Of a stretch of DNA of 34,452 bases, positions 17,299 to 23,638 are shown piece after piece. The notes under the pieces are model-generated. The model was not told the DNA's origin. It ran no database searches and saw only the letters and a list, made by a program, of their open reading frames with translations. Within the stretch, counting starts at the first letter, position 1. Each line of letters starts with the position of its first letter. The DNA comes from an uncultured Hyphomicrobiales bacterium. GTDB taxonomy: Bacteria; Pseudomonadota; Alphaproteobacteria; Rhizobiales; Rhizobiaceae. A program made the translations under genes and the position numbers. Location: the NCBI GenBank assembly GCA_943908365.1, contig CALTTH010000052.1, positions 1 through 34,452 on the forward strand. The letters run 5' to 3'.

Positions 17299-17825
17299 GA
17301 TGTCTCCTCGACGAAATTCAAAGGGGGAATACGCGCGACCATGCCGCGCTTCAAACTATCGGGACGGCCGCGCCAGGGCATCAGGCCATCGGCGGACGTG
17401 GAAAGCAGGCACGCACCGGTGATCAGATCCTCGGCATTTTCAGGCGTCAGACCGCCAAACACATAGGACCAGCCGTCGGCTGTGCGCATTGCGGCGCTGG
17501 CGCCACGCTTGCAATTGGCAAGGCAATTGACGCTGCGCACCTCGACATTTGCATCAGTGCCAAGCGCGATCGCCGCTTTTGCCAGAAGCGCACCGGGCCG
17601 GGGTTCCGCATTCGGCTCCGCCTCGTCGCGGCAGCTGCGACAGACATAGACGACCAGGCCGGACGCTTCGCGCGTTTTGGTTGATCCTTCGGTCTGTGAC
17701 GATGTTGAGGTAATATCCAAACCGTATCCGCTTCCGCCATTCAAACATGCAAGGGGTGCGGATGCCGAACACGGAATGCGAGACAGCGCAAACCGAAACT
17801 CGGCGAGACCGACTGACCGGAGCAC
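17295..17825 (-). CDS. DUF1636 family cysteine-rich (ferredoxin-like) protein, first gene after the riboswitch
   Basis: Conserved protein of unknown function often found with cobalamin genes. The recognisable domain starts around residue 58 (LVVYVCRSCRDE) and contains CxxC at about 62-65 and C-x3-C in NCLANCKRG near 100-108, the spacing of thioredoxin-fold 2Fe-2S ferredoxins, so an iron-sulphur or metal-binding role is likely but unproven. The longest frame begins with GTG 17825-17823, only about 25 nt after the riboswitch. Its first 55 or so residues do not look like the family, and an internal TTG at 17720-17718, preceded by GCGGA at 6 nt, is a real alternative start. It overlaps cobW by 4 bp. 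Direct control by the riboswitch suggests a role in cobalt or corrin handling. Confidence 0.75.
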   Translation of the reverse strand: MLRSVGLAEFRFALSRIPCSASAPLACLNGGSGYGLDITSTSSQTEGSTKTREASGLVVYVCRSCRDEAEPNAEPRPGALLAKAAIALGTDANVEVRSVNCLANCKRGASAAMRTADGWSYVFGGLTPENAEDLITGACLLSTSADGLMPWRGRPDSLKRGMVARIPPLNFVEETS

Positions 17826-17849
17826 CCCGCCCGGCAGACGTTTTGTTCT

Positions 17850-18036
17850 GAAACGGCAGGTCTCCTGGCTTGCGGCTTGAATGAGCGCCCTTGCACCGCC
17901 TTCCCGGATTTAAATCCAGTGGCTTTACGGTGTGGGCTCGCCGCTTACAGTTGCGGGGGCAGCCACGGATTGACCCGAAGAGTGGGCGGAACCGTGTTCC
18001 CTCTTAGCTTTTCCCGTTGCCGGAAAAAGACCGTCA
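17850..18036 (-). promoter_or_regulatory. Cobalamin (AdoCbl-type) riboswitch
   Basis: Read on minus, the leader contains all the expected conserved blocks in order: P1 5' strand GACGG (18035-18031), a P2 hairpin with CTTTTTCC/GGGAAAAG arms, AGAGGGAACACGGT, AATCCGTGGCTGCCCCCGC, AACTGTAAGCGG, GCCACTG, GGGAAGGC and the B12 box AGCCAGGAGACCTGCC (17870-17855), closing with CCGTT. Binding of cobalamin should repress DUF1636, cobW, cobN and the coupled genes. No intrinsic terminator is visible after the B12 box. A downstream GTCTGCC can pair with GGAGAC of the box, so control of translation initiation or Rho-dependent control is more likely. Nothing similar precedes cobO on plus. Confidence 0.95.
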
Positions 18037-18044
18037 GTGCCTTA

Positions 18045-18073
18045 CCTTTACGGGCAAGCTGGCTTGCGGTCAA
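18045..18073 (-). promoter_or_regulatory. Predicted promoter of the riboswitch-cob transcript, with a dyad in the spacer
   Basis: On minus, TTGACC (18073-18068) and TAAAGG (18050-18045) are 17 nt apart, placing the start of transcription at about 18038, next to the first base pair of riboswitch stem P1. The spacer holds a perfect inverted repeat, GCAAGC-TG-GCTTGC read on plus (18054-18067). The -10 box is weak (3 of 6), so the call rests mainly on the -35, the spacing and the fit to the riboswitch start. Confidence 0.45.
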
Positions 18074-18106
18074 TGTGCGGATTCTTGAGCGATACGATCG
18101 GTGCCA

Positions 18107-18134
18107 TTGCCGAGGAGGGCGTTTTGACTATAGT
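18107..18134 (+). promoter_or_regulatory. Predicted promoter of cobO-cobQ
   Basis: TTGCCG (18107-18112) and TATAGT (18129-18134) with a 16-nt spacer; the -10 lies in the palindrome GACTATAGTC (18126-18135). Transcription would start near 18141, about 33 nt before cobO. The assignment is by consensus only. Confidence 0.35.
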
Positions 18135-18173
18135 CGCCGCTTCCAAAACAGGCTCGGAAGGACTTGGGACATC

Positions 18174-18791
18174 ATGACACGCGAGATCAGCGACAGCGAG
18201 GCCGCCCGCCACCGCGAAAAGATGGTGAACCGCAAGAGCGTGCAGGATGCGGAAGTGGCTGAAAAGACCATTGAGAAGGGTCTGCTGATGGTCAATACCG
18301 GTCCCGGCAAGGGCAAGTCGACGGCCGCGTTTGGCCTTGCGCTTCGGATGCTCGGCACGGGCAAACGGGTTGGTATCGTTCAGTTCATCAAGGGTGCGTG
18401 GTCGACAGGCGAGCAGCAGGCGCTGACGATTTTCGGCGACCGGGTGGAATGGCGCACCATGGGCGAAGGTTTCACGTGGGACACGCAGGATCTGAAGCGC
18501 GACGTCGCGGCAGCCACGAAAGCCTGGGACGAAGCCAAAATGCTGATGGCCGACGAAACGATCGGTCTTCTGGTGTTGGACGAGCTGAACATTGCGTTGC
18601 GCTATGACTATCTCAATCTAACGGAGGTCGTCGCCACCTTGCAGAGCCGCCGTCCCGATCTCCACATCATCGTCACCGGCCGCAATGCCAAGCCTCTCAT
18701 GATCGAAGCGGCCGACATGGTGACAGAAATGACGCTGGTGAAGCATCACTTCAAGGCGGGCGTCAAAGCCCAATCCGGCATCGAGTACTGA
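18174..18791 (+). CDS. cobO: Cob(I)yrinic acid a,c-diamide adenosyltransferase CobO
   Basis: Transfers the 5'-deoxyadenosyl group from ATP to the reduced cobalt of cobyrinic acid a,c-diamide. With the start at 18174 the protein is 205 residues, as usual for CobO/BtuR. The P-loop is NTGPGKGKSTAAFG near 40-53, followed by VGIVQFIKGAWSTGE near 67-81, GEGFTWDTQD near 97-106, LLVLDELN near 126-133 and the HIIVTGRNAKPLMIEAADMVTEM block near 155-177. The frame stays open back to 17877, but that extension crosses the riboswitch region on the other strand and is not CobO-like. GGGA lies 4 nt before the ATG. cobQ follows after 3 nt, so the two are probably coupled. Confidence 0.96.
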   Translation: MTREISDSEAARHREKMVNRKSVQDAEVAEKTIEKGLLMVNTGPGKGKSTAAFGLALRMLGTGKRVGIVQFIKGAWSTGEQQALTIFGDRVEWRTMGEGFTWDTQDLKRDVAAATKAWDEAKMLMADETIGLLVLDELNIALRYDYLNLTEVVATLQSRRPDLHIIVTGRNAKPLMIEAADMVTEMTLVKHHFKAGVKAQSGIEY

Positions 18792-18794
18792 TCC

Positions 18795-20252
18795 ATGGCC
18801 GCCAGATCCATCATGTTTCAGGGAACCGGCTCCGATGTCGGCAAGTCGCTGATGGTGGCGGGTCTGGCGCGCACCTTTACCCGGCGCGGACTTTCGGTCT
18901 TGCCCTTCAAGCCGCAGAACATGTCCAACAACGCGGCGGTCACAGCCGATGGCGGCGAGATCGGCAGGGCACAAGCTCTGCAAGCGCGCGCCGCTGGCGT
19001 ACCGCTGTCAGTGCACATGAACCCGGTTCTGTTGAAGCCTCAAAGCGAAACAGGTGCGCAGGTCGTCGTCCAGGGAAAAATTCTCGGCAATGCAAAAGCA
19101 GCCGACTATCAACAGATGAAGGCCGGGCTGATGCCCCGGGTGCTGGAAAGCTTCGAGCACCTGAAGAGCCACGCTGATCTTGTGCTGGTCGAAGGTGCCG
19201 GCAGCGCATCGGAAGTCAACCTGCGTGCCAACGACATTGCCAATATGGGCTTTGCCCGCGCAGCCGATGTTCCCGTGATCCTCATCGGCGATATCGACCG
19301 GGGAGGTGTCATCGCCAGCCTCGTCGGCACGAAGACAGTGGTGGATGCGGACGACGCCTCGATGATCGAAGGCTTCATCGTCAACCGTTTTCGCGGCGAT
19401 CCTTCGCTGTTCGATGAAGGCATGCGCATTATCGCCGAGCATACTGGCTGGACGTCCATCGGACTTCTACCTCACTTCGCTGATGCGTCGCGCCTGCCTG
19501 CCGAGGATGCGCTGGGTTTAACCGGCAACGGCCAATCGAAGCCCGGTGCGAAAATTCGTATCGCCGTGCCGATCCTCCCACATATCTCCAACTTCGACGA
19601 CCTCGATCCGCTCGATATGGAGCCGGGTGTCGAACTGGTGCGCGTGCGTCCCGGGACAGCGATCCCCGGCGATTGCGCCCTCATCCTGCTCTGCGGATCG
19701 AAATCGACGATCGCTGATCTCTCTGTCCTGAAACAGGCCGGTTTCGATATTGATATCAAGGCACATCTTCGCCGTGGCGGCTTTGTGCTTGGTCTCTGCG
19801 GCGGCTATCAGATGCTAGGACGCGTCTTATCGGACCCGGACGGCATGGAAGGTCCGCCTTCTACCGTTGATGGGCTTGGCTTATTGAATGTCGAAACGGT
19901 GCTGACGGGAGACAAGAGGCTGGTCTCGGTCGAAGGGCGCAGCTTCGATGGTCAAGCCTTTTCCGGCTATGAGATGCATGTGGGCGTGACGAAGGGCGAT
20001 GACTGCAATCGTCCCTTTGCCACGATCGGCAATCACGTCGATGGTGCAATCTCAGCGGACGGTCGCGTCTTCGGCACCTATGTCCATGGTCTGTTTGCTG
20101 ATGACGGACAGCGCAGCGCCTGGCTGCGAAGGCTTGGCGGGCAATCGTCTGCCCTGAATTACGAAGCGCAGGTGGATGCCGTTCTGGATCGGTTGGCGGA
20201 CCATATGGAGCGCCACCTCGATCTCGATGCGCTCCTGTCTATAGCACGGTAA
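18795..20252 (+). CDS. cobQ: Cobyric acid synthase CobQ
   Basis: Glutamine-dependent amidation of the b, d, e and g carboxylates of adenosylcobyrinic acid a,c-diamide to give adenosylcobyric acid. It has 485 residues. The N-terminal dethiobiotin-synthetase-like ATPase domain has GTGSDVGKS near 10-18, FKPQNMSNNAAV near 38-49 and VEGAGSASEVNLR near 132-144. The C-terminal class I glutamine amidotransferase domain has the nucleophile C335 in GLCGGYQMLG and H431 in GTYVHGLF. It starts 3 nt after cobO, and its last 14 bp overlap the 3' end of the convergent cobD. Confidence 0.97.
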   Translation: MAARSIMFQGTGSDVGKSLMVAGLARTFTRRGLSVLPFKPQNMSNNAAVTADGGEIGRAQALQARAAGVPLSVHMNPVLLKPQSETGAQVVVQGKILGNAKAADYQQMKAGLMPRVLESFEHLKSHADLVLVEGAGSASEVNLRANDIANMGFARAADVPVILIGDIDRGGVIASLVGTKTVVDADDASMIEGFIVNRFRGDPSLFDEGMRIIAEHTGWTSIGLLPHFADASRLPAEDALGLTGNGQSKPGAKIRIAVPILPHISNFDDLDPLDMEPGVELVRVRPGTAIPGDCALILLCGSKSTIADLSVLKQAGFDIDIKAHLRRGGFVLGLCGGYQMLGRVLSDPDGMEGPPSTVDGLGLLNVETVLTGDKRLVSVEGRSFDGQAFSGYEMHVGVTKGDDCNRPFATIGNHVDGAISADGRVFGTYVHGLFADDGQRSAWLRRLGGQSSALNYEAQVDAVLDRLADHMERHLDLDALLSIAR

Positions 20253-21204
20253 CCAACGCCAAAAAGCCGAAGAGCCCGATTAACAATGCATCGGCGACCC
20301 GCGCAAGTTTCAGCGCCTGGCGAATATCGGCAGCGGTCAAATCCCGTCGTCCCCCTTCGCCCATGAAGCGCGACTGGATCATCTGCCCGCCATAGGAACG
20401 CGGCCCGGCAAGTGCAAAACCAAGCGCACCCGCCAGCGCCGATTCCGGCCAGCCGGCATTGGGCGAACGATGGTGCTTCGCATCGCGCGCGACCGCACGC
20501 AGGGCACCTTGCGGGGAGGCACCCTTGACGAAGACGGCTGCGACGATGAACAAACAAGCCGTCAGGCGCGAGGCAGGGAGATTTACCAGATCGTCTACTC
20601 GAGCCGATGCCCAACCAAAAGCCTCGTGGCGCGGCGTGCGGTGACCGATCATGCTGTCAGCCGTATTGATGGCCTTGTAGCCAGCACCGCCCGGTAGCCC
20701 AAGCAGACCGAGCCAGAAGGATGGTGCCACAATGCCATCGGAAAAATTCTCCGCCAGGCTTTCGATCGCCGCCCGGCACACCGCCGCCTCATCCAGCTGA
20801 TCAGGATCGCGGCCAACGATCATCGATACGGCTCGTCTGCCGCCTTCGAGTCCTTCGCTTTCCAGCGCGGTGGCCACCGCCTCGACATGTTGCTCCAGGC
20901 TTTTTTGTGCCGGAAGCGAAGCACCGACGACGGCGACCAGCAACAAGCCCAGTGGAAGAACCAGAAGGACATTCTGCAAGGCGAGCGCGATGGAGACGGT
21001 AACGCCGAGAAACACGACAAGCGCCAACACGCCTTTGGCTTCACGATTGGAAAATGATCCCTGTTCCCGGTTCCATTTTCTGTCAAGCAGCGCGATAAGC
21101 GAACCGATCCATGTGACCGGATGGCCGATGCGGCGAAACAGCCAGTCGGGATAGCCGACAAGGCGTTCGATCAGAAGCGACAGGAAAGCGAGAGCAAAGA
21201 ACAT
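20239..21204 (-). CDS. cobD: Adenosylcobinamide-phosphate synthase CobD (CbiB), inverted between cobQ and cobC
   Basis: Integral membrane protein joining adenosylcobyric acid to the aminopropanol (phosphate) made with CobC. It has 321 residues. Hydrophobic segments appear near residues 1-13, 58-78, 78-95, 215-228 and 303-321. Family motifs: GYPDWLFRRIGHPVTWIG near 17-34, SLAENFSDGIVAPSFW near 149-164, YKAINTADSMIGHR near 176-189 and the FGWASARVDDLVNLPASRLT block near 196-215. ATG 21204-21202 shares CATG with the first ATG of cobC and has no clear Shine-Dalgarno. Its 3' end overlaps cobQ by 14 bp. It is the only minus-strand gene between cobO and cobC. Confidence 0.96.
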   Translation of the reverse strand: MFFALAFLSLLIERLVGYPDWLFRRIGHPVTWIGSLIALLDRKWNREQGSFSNREAKGVLALVVFLGVTVSIALALQNVLLVLPLGLLLVAVVGASLPAQKSLEQHVEAVATALESEGLEGGRRAVSMIVGRDPDQLDEAAVCRAAIESLAENFSDGIVAPSFWLGLLGLPGGAGYKAINTADSMIGHRTPRHEAFGWASARVDDLVNLPASRLTACLFIVAAVFVKGASPQGALRAVARDAKHHRSPNAGWPESALAGALGFALAGPRSYGGQMIQSRFMGEGGRRDLTAADIRQALKLARVADALLIGLFGFLALVTVL

Positions 21205-22231
21205 GGGCGATACGGGACCGGTGACTATGCAGGCTGAGATCCGTCATGGTGGCGATCTGGGGCGGGCGCGGGCGTCTTTTCCGCTGGCACCGAAACCCTG
21301 GATCGATCTTTCCACGGGGATCAATCCGCATTCCTATCCGCATTCTGCCATTCCTGCCAGCGCCTTTGCCCGCCTGCCCGAACCTTCTACCTTGAACCGC
21401 TTGAAGGAGATTGCAGCCGCAGCCTTCGGCGCGCCCTCTGCGGCGCATATTGTCGCTTCACCTGGAACGCAGATTCTGATGCCGTTGCTGGCAGAACTTG
21501 CACTGAAGCGCGGTGCAAAAAGCGCCGCGGTGCTAACACCGGCCTATGCGGAACATGCCAGAACGGCGCGAATGGCTGGCCTCGACGTTGCCGAGGTTTC
21601 CGCATTCTCAGACCTCTCCGATTTCGACTACGCCGTCGTCATCAATCCGAATAACCCGGATGGTCGGGTCACGGGCCGGGGTGACCTTCTCGCTCTTGCC
21701 TCCGAGATGAGCCATAAAGACGGTCTGCTGGTGATCGACGAGGCCTTTATCGAAACCGGCTATGGTGAGAGCTTGGCCGACGCCACTGAGATCAATGGAC
21801 TGATCGTCCTGCGATCCTTTGGAAAATTCTACGGAATGGCGGGACTGCGCCTCGGCTTTGCCGTTGCGCATCCGGAGATTGCCACACGGCTGGAGCAGCG
21901 CCTGGGGCCGTGGGCCGTCGCAGGCCCTGCGCTGCATGTGGCAACTGAAGCGCTGGCGGACAAGGGCTGGCGTGACGCTATGCGACTCCGGCTAATGACA
22001 GGCGTAAAGCGCCTCGATGCAATTTTGAACAACGCCGGCCTGACCGTCGTGGGTGGCACCAGTCTTTTCCGTTTGGTCCGTGACGAGAAGGCCACCATGA
22101 TCTTCGAACATCTCGCCAATCGCGGCATTCTCGTCCGCATCTTCGATGAGCGTCCGAACGATATGCGCTTTGGTCTTCCCGGTACGGAAACGGAATGGGT
22201 AAGGCTTGAAGCTGCTCTTTCAGAGCTTTAG
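21203..22231 (+). CDS. cobC: L-threonine-O-3-phosphate decarboxylase-type aminotransferase CobC
   Basis: PLP enzyme of aminotransferase class I/II fold that supplies (R)-1-amino-2-propanol phosphate for the lower-loop arm of cobalamin. It has 342 residues from ATG 21203. The N-terminal IRHGGDLGRARASFP and DLSTGINPHSYP segments (about 13-27 and 35-46) are CobC signatures. VINPNNPDGR near 146-155 and the PLP-lysine block SFGKFYGMAGLRLG with K208 follow. A second in-frame ATG at 21227 starts right before AEIRHGG and would match shorter homologues, so the true start may be 21227. Neither start has a good Shine-Dalgarno. It lies directly divergent from cobD with no spacer if 21203 is used. Confidence 0.93.
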   Translation: MGDTGPVTMQAEIRHGGDLGRARASFPLAPKPWIDLSTGINPHSYPHSAIPASAFARLPEPSTLNRLKEIAAAAFGAPSAAHIVASPGTQILMPLLAELALKRGAKSAAVLTPAYAEHARTARMAGLDVAEVSAFSDLSDFDYAVVINPNNPDGRVTGRGDLLALASEMSHKDGLLVIDEAFIETGYGESLADATEINGLIVLRSFGKFYGMAGLRLGFAVAHPEIATRLEQRLGPWAVAGPALHVATEALADKGWRDAMRLRLMTGVKRLDAILNNAGLTVVGGTSLFRLVRDEKATMIFEHLANRGILVRIFDERPNDMRFGLPGTETEWVRLEAALSEL

Positions 22232-22253
22232 ATCGTTCCTGTCTCCTCTTACG

Positions 22254-22279
22254 AAAAATGCTCGGGACAAGCCCGAGCA
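22254..22279 (-). terminator. Rho-independent terminator of the sugar catabolic operon
   Basis: Perfect 8-bp stem TGCTCGGG (22259-22266) and CCCGAGCA (22272-22279) with a 5-nt loop. On minus it is followed by TTTTT (22258-22254), so it terminates the L-fuconate dehydratase transcript 28 nt after its stop. There is no T-run on plus, so it would serve cobC less well. Confidence 0.8.
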
Positions 22280-22307
22280 TAAGAGGCTCCGAGGAGAAAT
22301 TGGAGCT

Positions 22308-23585
22308 CTAGCCTTTGAAGGTATAAGCCTCGATCGACTCCGGCTTCATTTCGATGGAGAAGCCAGCCATCTTTGGCGGCATGTAAGCGGCGTTCTGGAT
22401 ATCGCACGGCTCGAAGAAGTGCTCGTGCAGATGGTCGACATACTCGATCACGCGGCCTTCCTTGGTGCCGGACACGACCAGATAATCGATCATCGACAAA
22501 TGCTGTACATACTCGCAAAGCCCGACGCCACCGGCATGCGGCCAGACAGGCAGATTGTACTTTGCGGCGATCAGCAGCACGGCGAGCACCTCGTTCAGGC
22601 CGCCCATGCGGCAGCTGTCGATCTGCACAACATCGATCGCGCCTTCGGCGATGAACTGCTTGAACATGATGCGGTTCTGGCACATTTCACCAGTTGCGAC
22701 CTTCACCGAGCCGATACCCTGGCGGATCTTGCGGTGACCGGCAACGTCGTCCGGGCTCGTCGGCTCTTCGATGAAGAACGGCTTGCAGAAGGCGAGCTTG
22801 TTGACCCACTCGATGGCCTGATCCACTTCCCAGACCTGGTTGGCATCGATCATCAGATAGCGATCCGGACCGATGACCTCGCGAGCAATGGTAAGGCGAC
22901 GAATGTCGTCTTCCAGATCGCGACCGACCTTCATCTTCACATGGTTGAATCCGGCATCGATCGCTTCATGGCAGAGGCGACGAAGCTTCTCGTCGCTATA
23001 ACCGAGCCAACCCGCCGAGGTGGTATAGCAGGCGTAACCTTCCGCCTTAAGAATATCGATGCGCTCCTTCTTGCCGGCTTCCGCCTTTTTCAGGATGGCA
23101 AGCGCATCTTCGCGCGTCAGAACGTCGGTCAGGTAGCGGTAGTCGACAATATCGGCAATCGCTTCAGCGCTCATATCGGCCACGAACTGCCATACCGGCT
23201 TGCCAGCCTGCTTTGCGAGCAGATCCCAGACGGCATTGACGACGGCGCCCGTGGCGAGGTGCATGGCCCCCTTGTCGGGGCCTATCCAGCGAAGCTGGCT
23301 ATCGCTCGTCAAATGGCGCCAATATTTACCGGGATTTTCGATAACGGTGGCGAGATCCGTTCCAACCACCAGATGACGCATGGCCTTGATCGCCATGCAG
23401 CAGATGTCGTTACCGCGACCGATGGTGAAGGTTAGGCCATGGCCTTTCAGCGAGGGCTCGTCGGTGTCGAGAATGACATAGGCTGCTGAGTAATCCGGGT
23501 CAGGATTCATCGCGTCCGAGCCATCGAGGCTCTGGGAGGTGGGGAAGCGCAGATCGAAAACGCGCAGGTCTGTAATCTTGGTCAT
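22308..23585 (-). CDS. fucD: L-fuconate dehydratase (enolase superfamily)
   Basis: Dehydrates L-fuconate to 2-keto-3-deoxy-L-fuconate. It is a mandelate-racemase-group member of the enolase superfamily, 425 residues. All expected active-site residues are visible: K217 and K219 in HVKMKVG, metal ligands D247 (MIDANQ), E273 (FIEEPTS) and E300 (ATGEMCQNR), then D323 (QIDSCRMGG) and H350 (WPHAGGVG). These align one residue off the numbering known for the Xanthomonas enzyme. That family is known to accept L-galactonate and some other acids as well, so the physiological substrate is inferred from the neighbours. It is last in the minus-strand operon, 53 nt after the zinc dehydrogenase gene, and is followed by the terminator at 22254-22279. 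Confidence 0.9.
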   Translation of the reverse strand: MTKITDLRVFDLRFPTSQSLDGSDAMNPDPDYSAAYVILDTDEPSLKGHGLTFTIGRGNDICCMAIKAMRHLVVGTDLATVIENPGKYWRHLTSDSQLRWIGPDKGAMHLATGAVVNAVWDLLAKQAGKPVWQFVADMSAEAIADIVDYRYLTDVLTREDALAILKKAEAGKKERIDILKAEGYACYTTSAGWLGYSDEKLRRLCHEAIDAGFNHVKMKVGRDLEDDIRRLTIAREVIGPDRYLMIDANQVWEVDQAIEWVNKLAFCKPFFIEEPTSPDDVAGHRKIRQGIGSVKVATGEMCQNRIMFKQFIAEGAIDVVQIDSCRMGGLNEVLAVLLIAAKYNLPVWPHAGGVGLCEYVQHLSMIDYLVVSGTKEGRVIEYVDHLHEHFFEPCDIQNAAYMPPKMAGFSIEMKPESIEAYTFKG

Positions 23586-23638
23586 GGCCGTTTTTACTCG
23601 CGGTCAGGGGTCATTGAATGTGGAGAAGGGTGGGAAGT

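Noticed and set aside
17850..18036. Riboswitch acting on plus-strand cobO
   Set aside because: All conserved blocks, including the B12 box orientation, read on minus; nothing comparable is on plus.
17877..18173. N-terminal extension of cobO reading through the riboswitch region
   Set aside because: CobO homologues begin close to MTREISDSEAARH. The extension is the reverse complement of a conserved RNA element.
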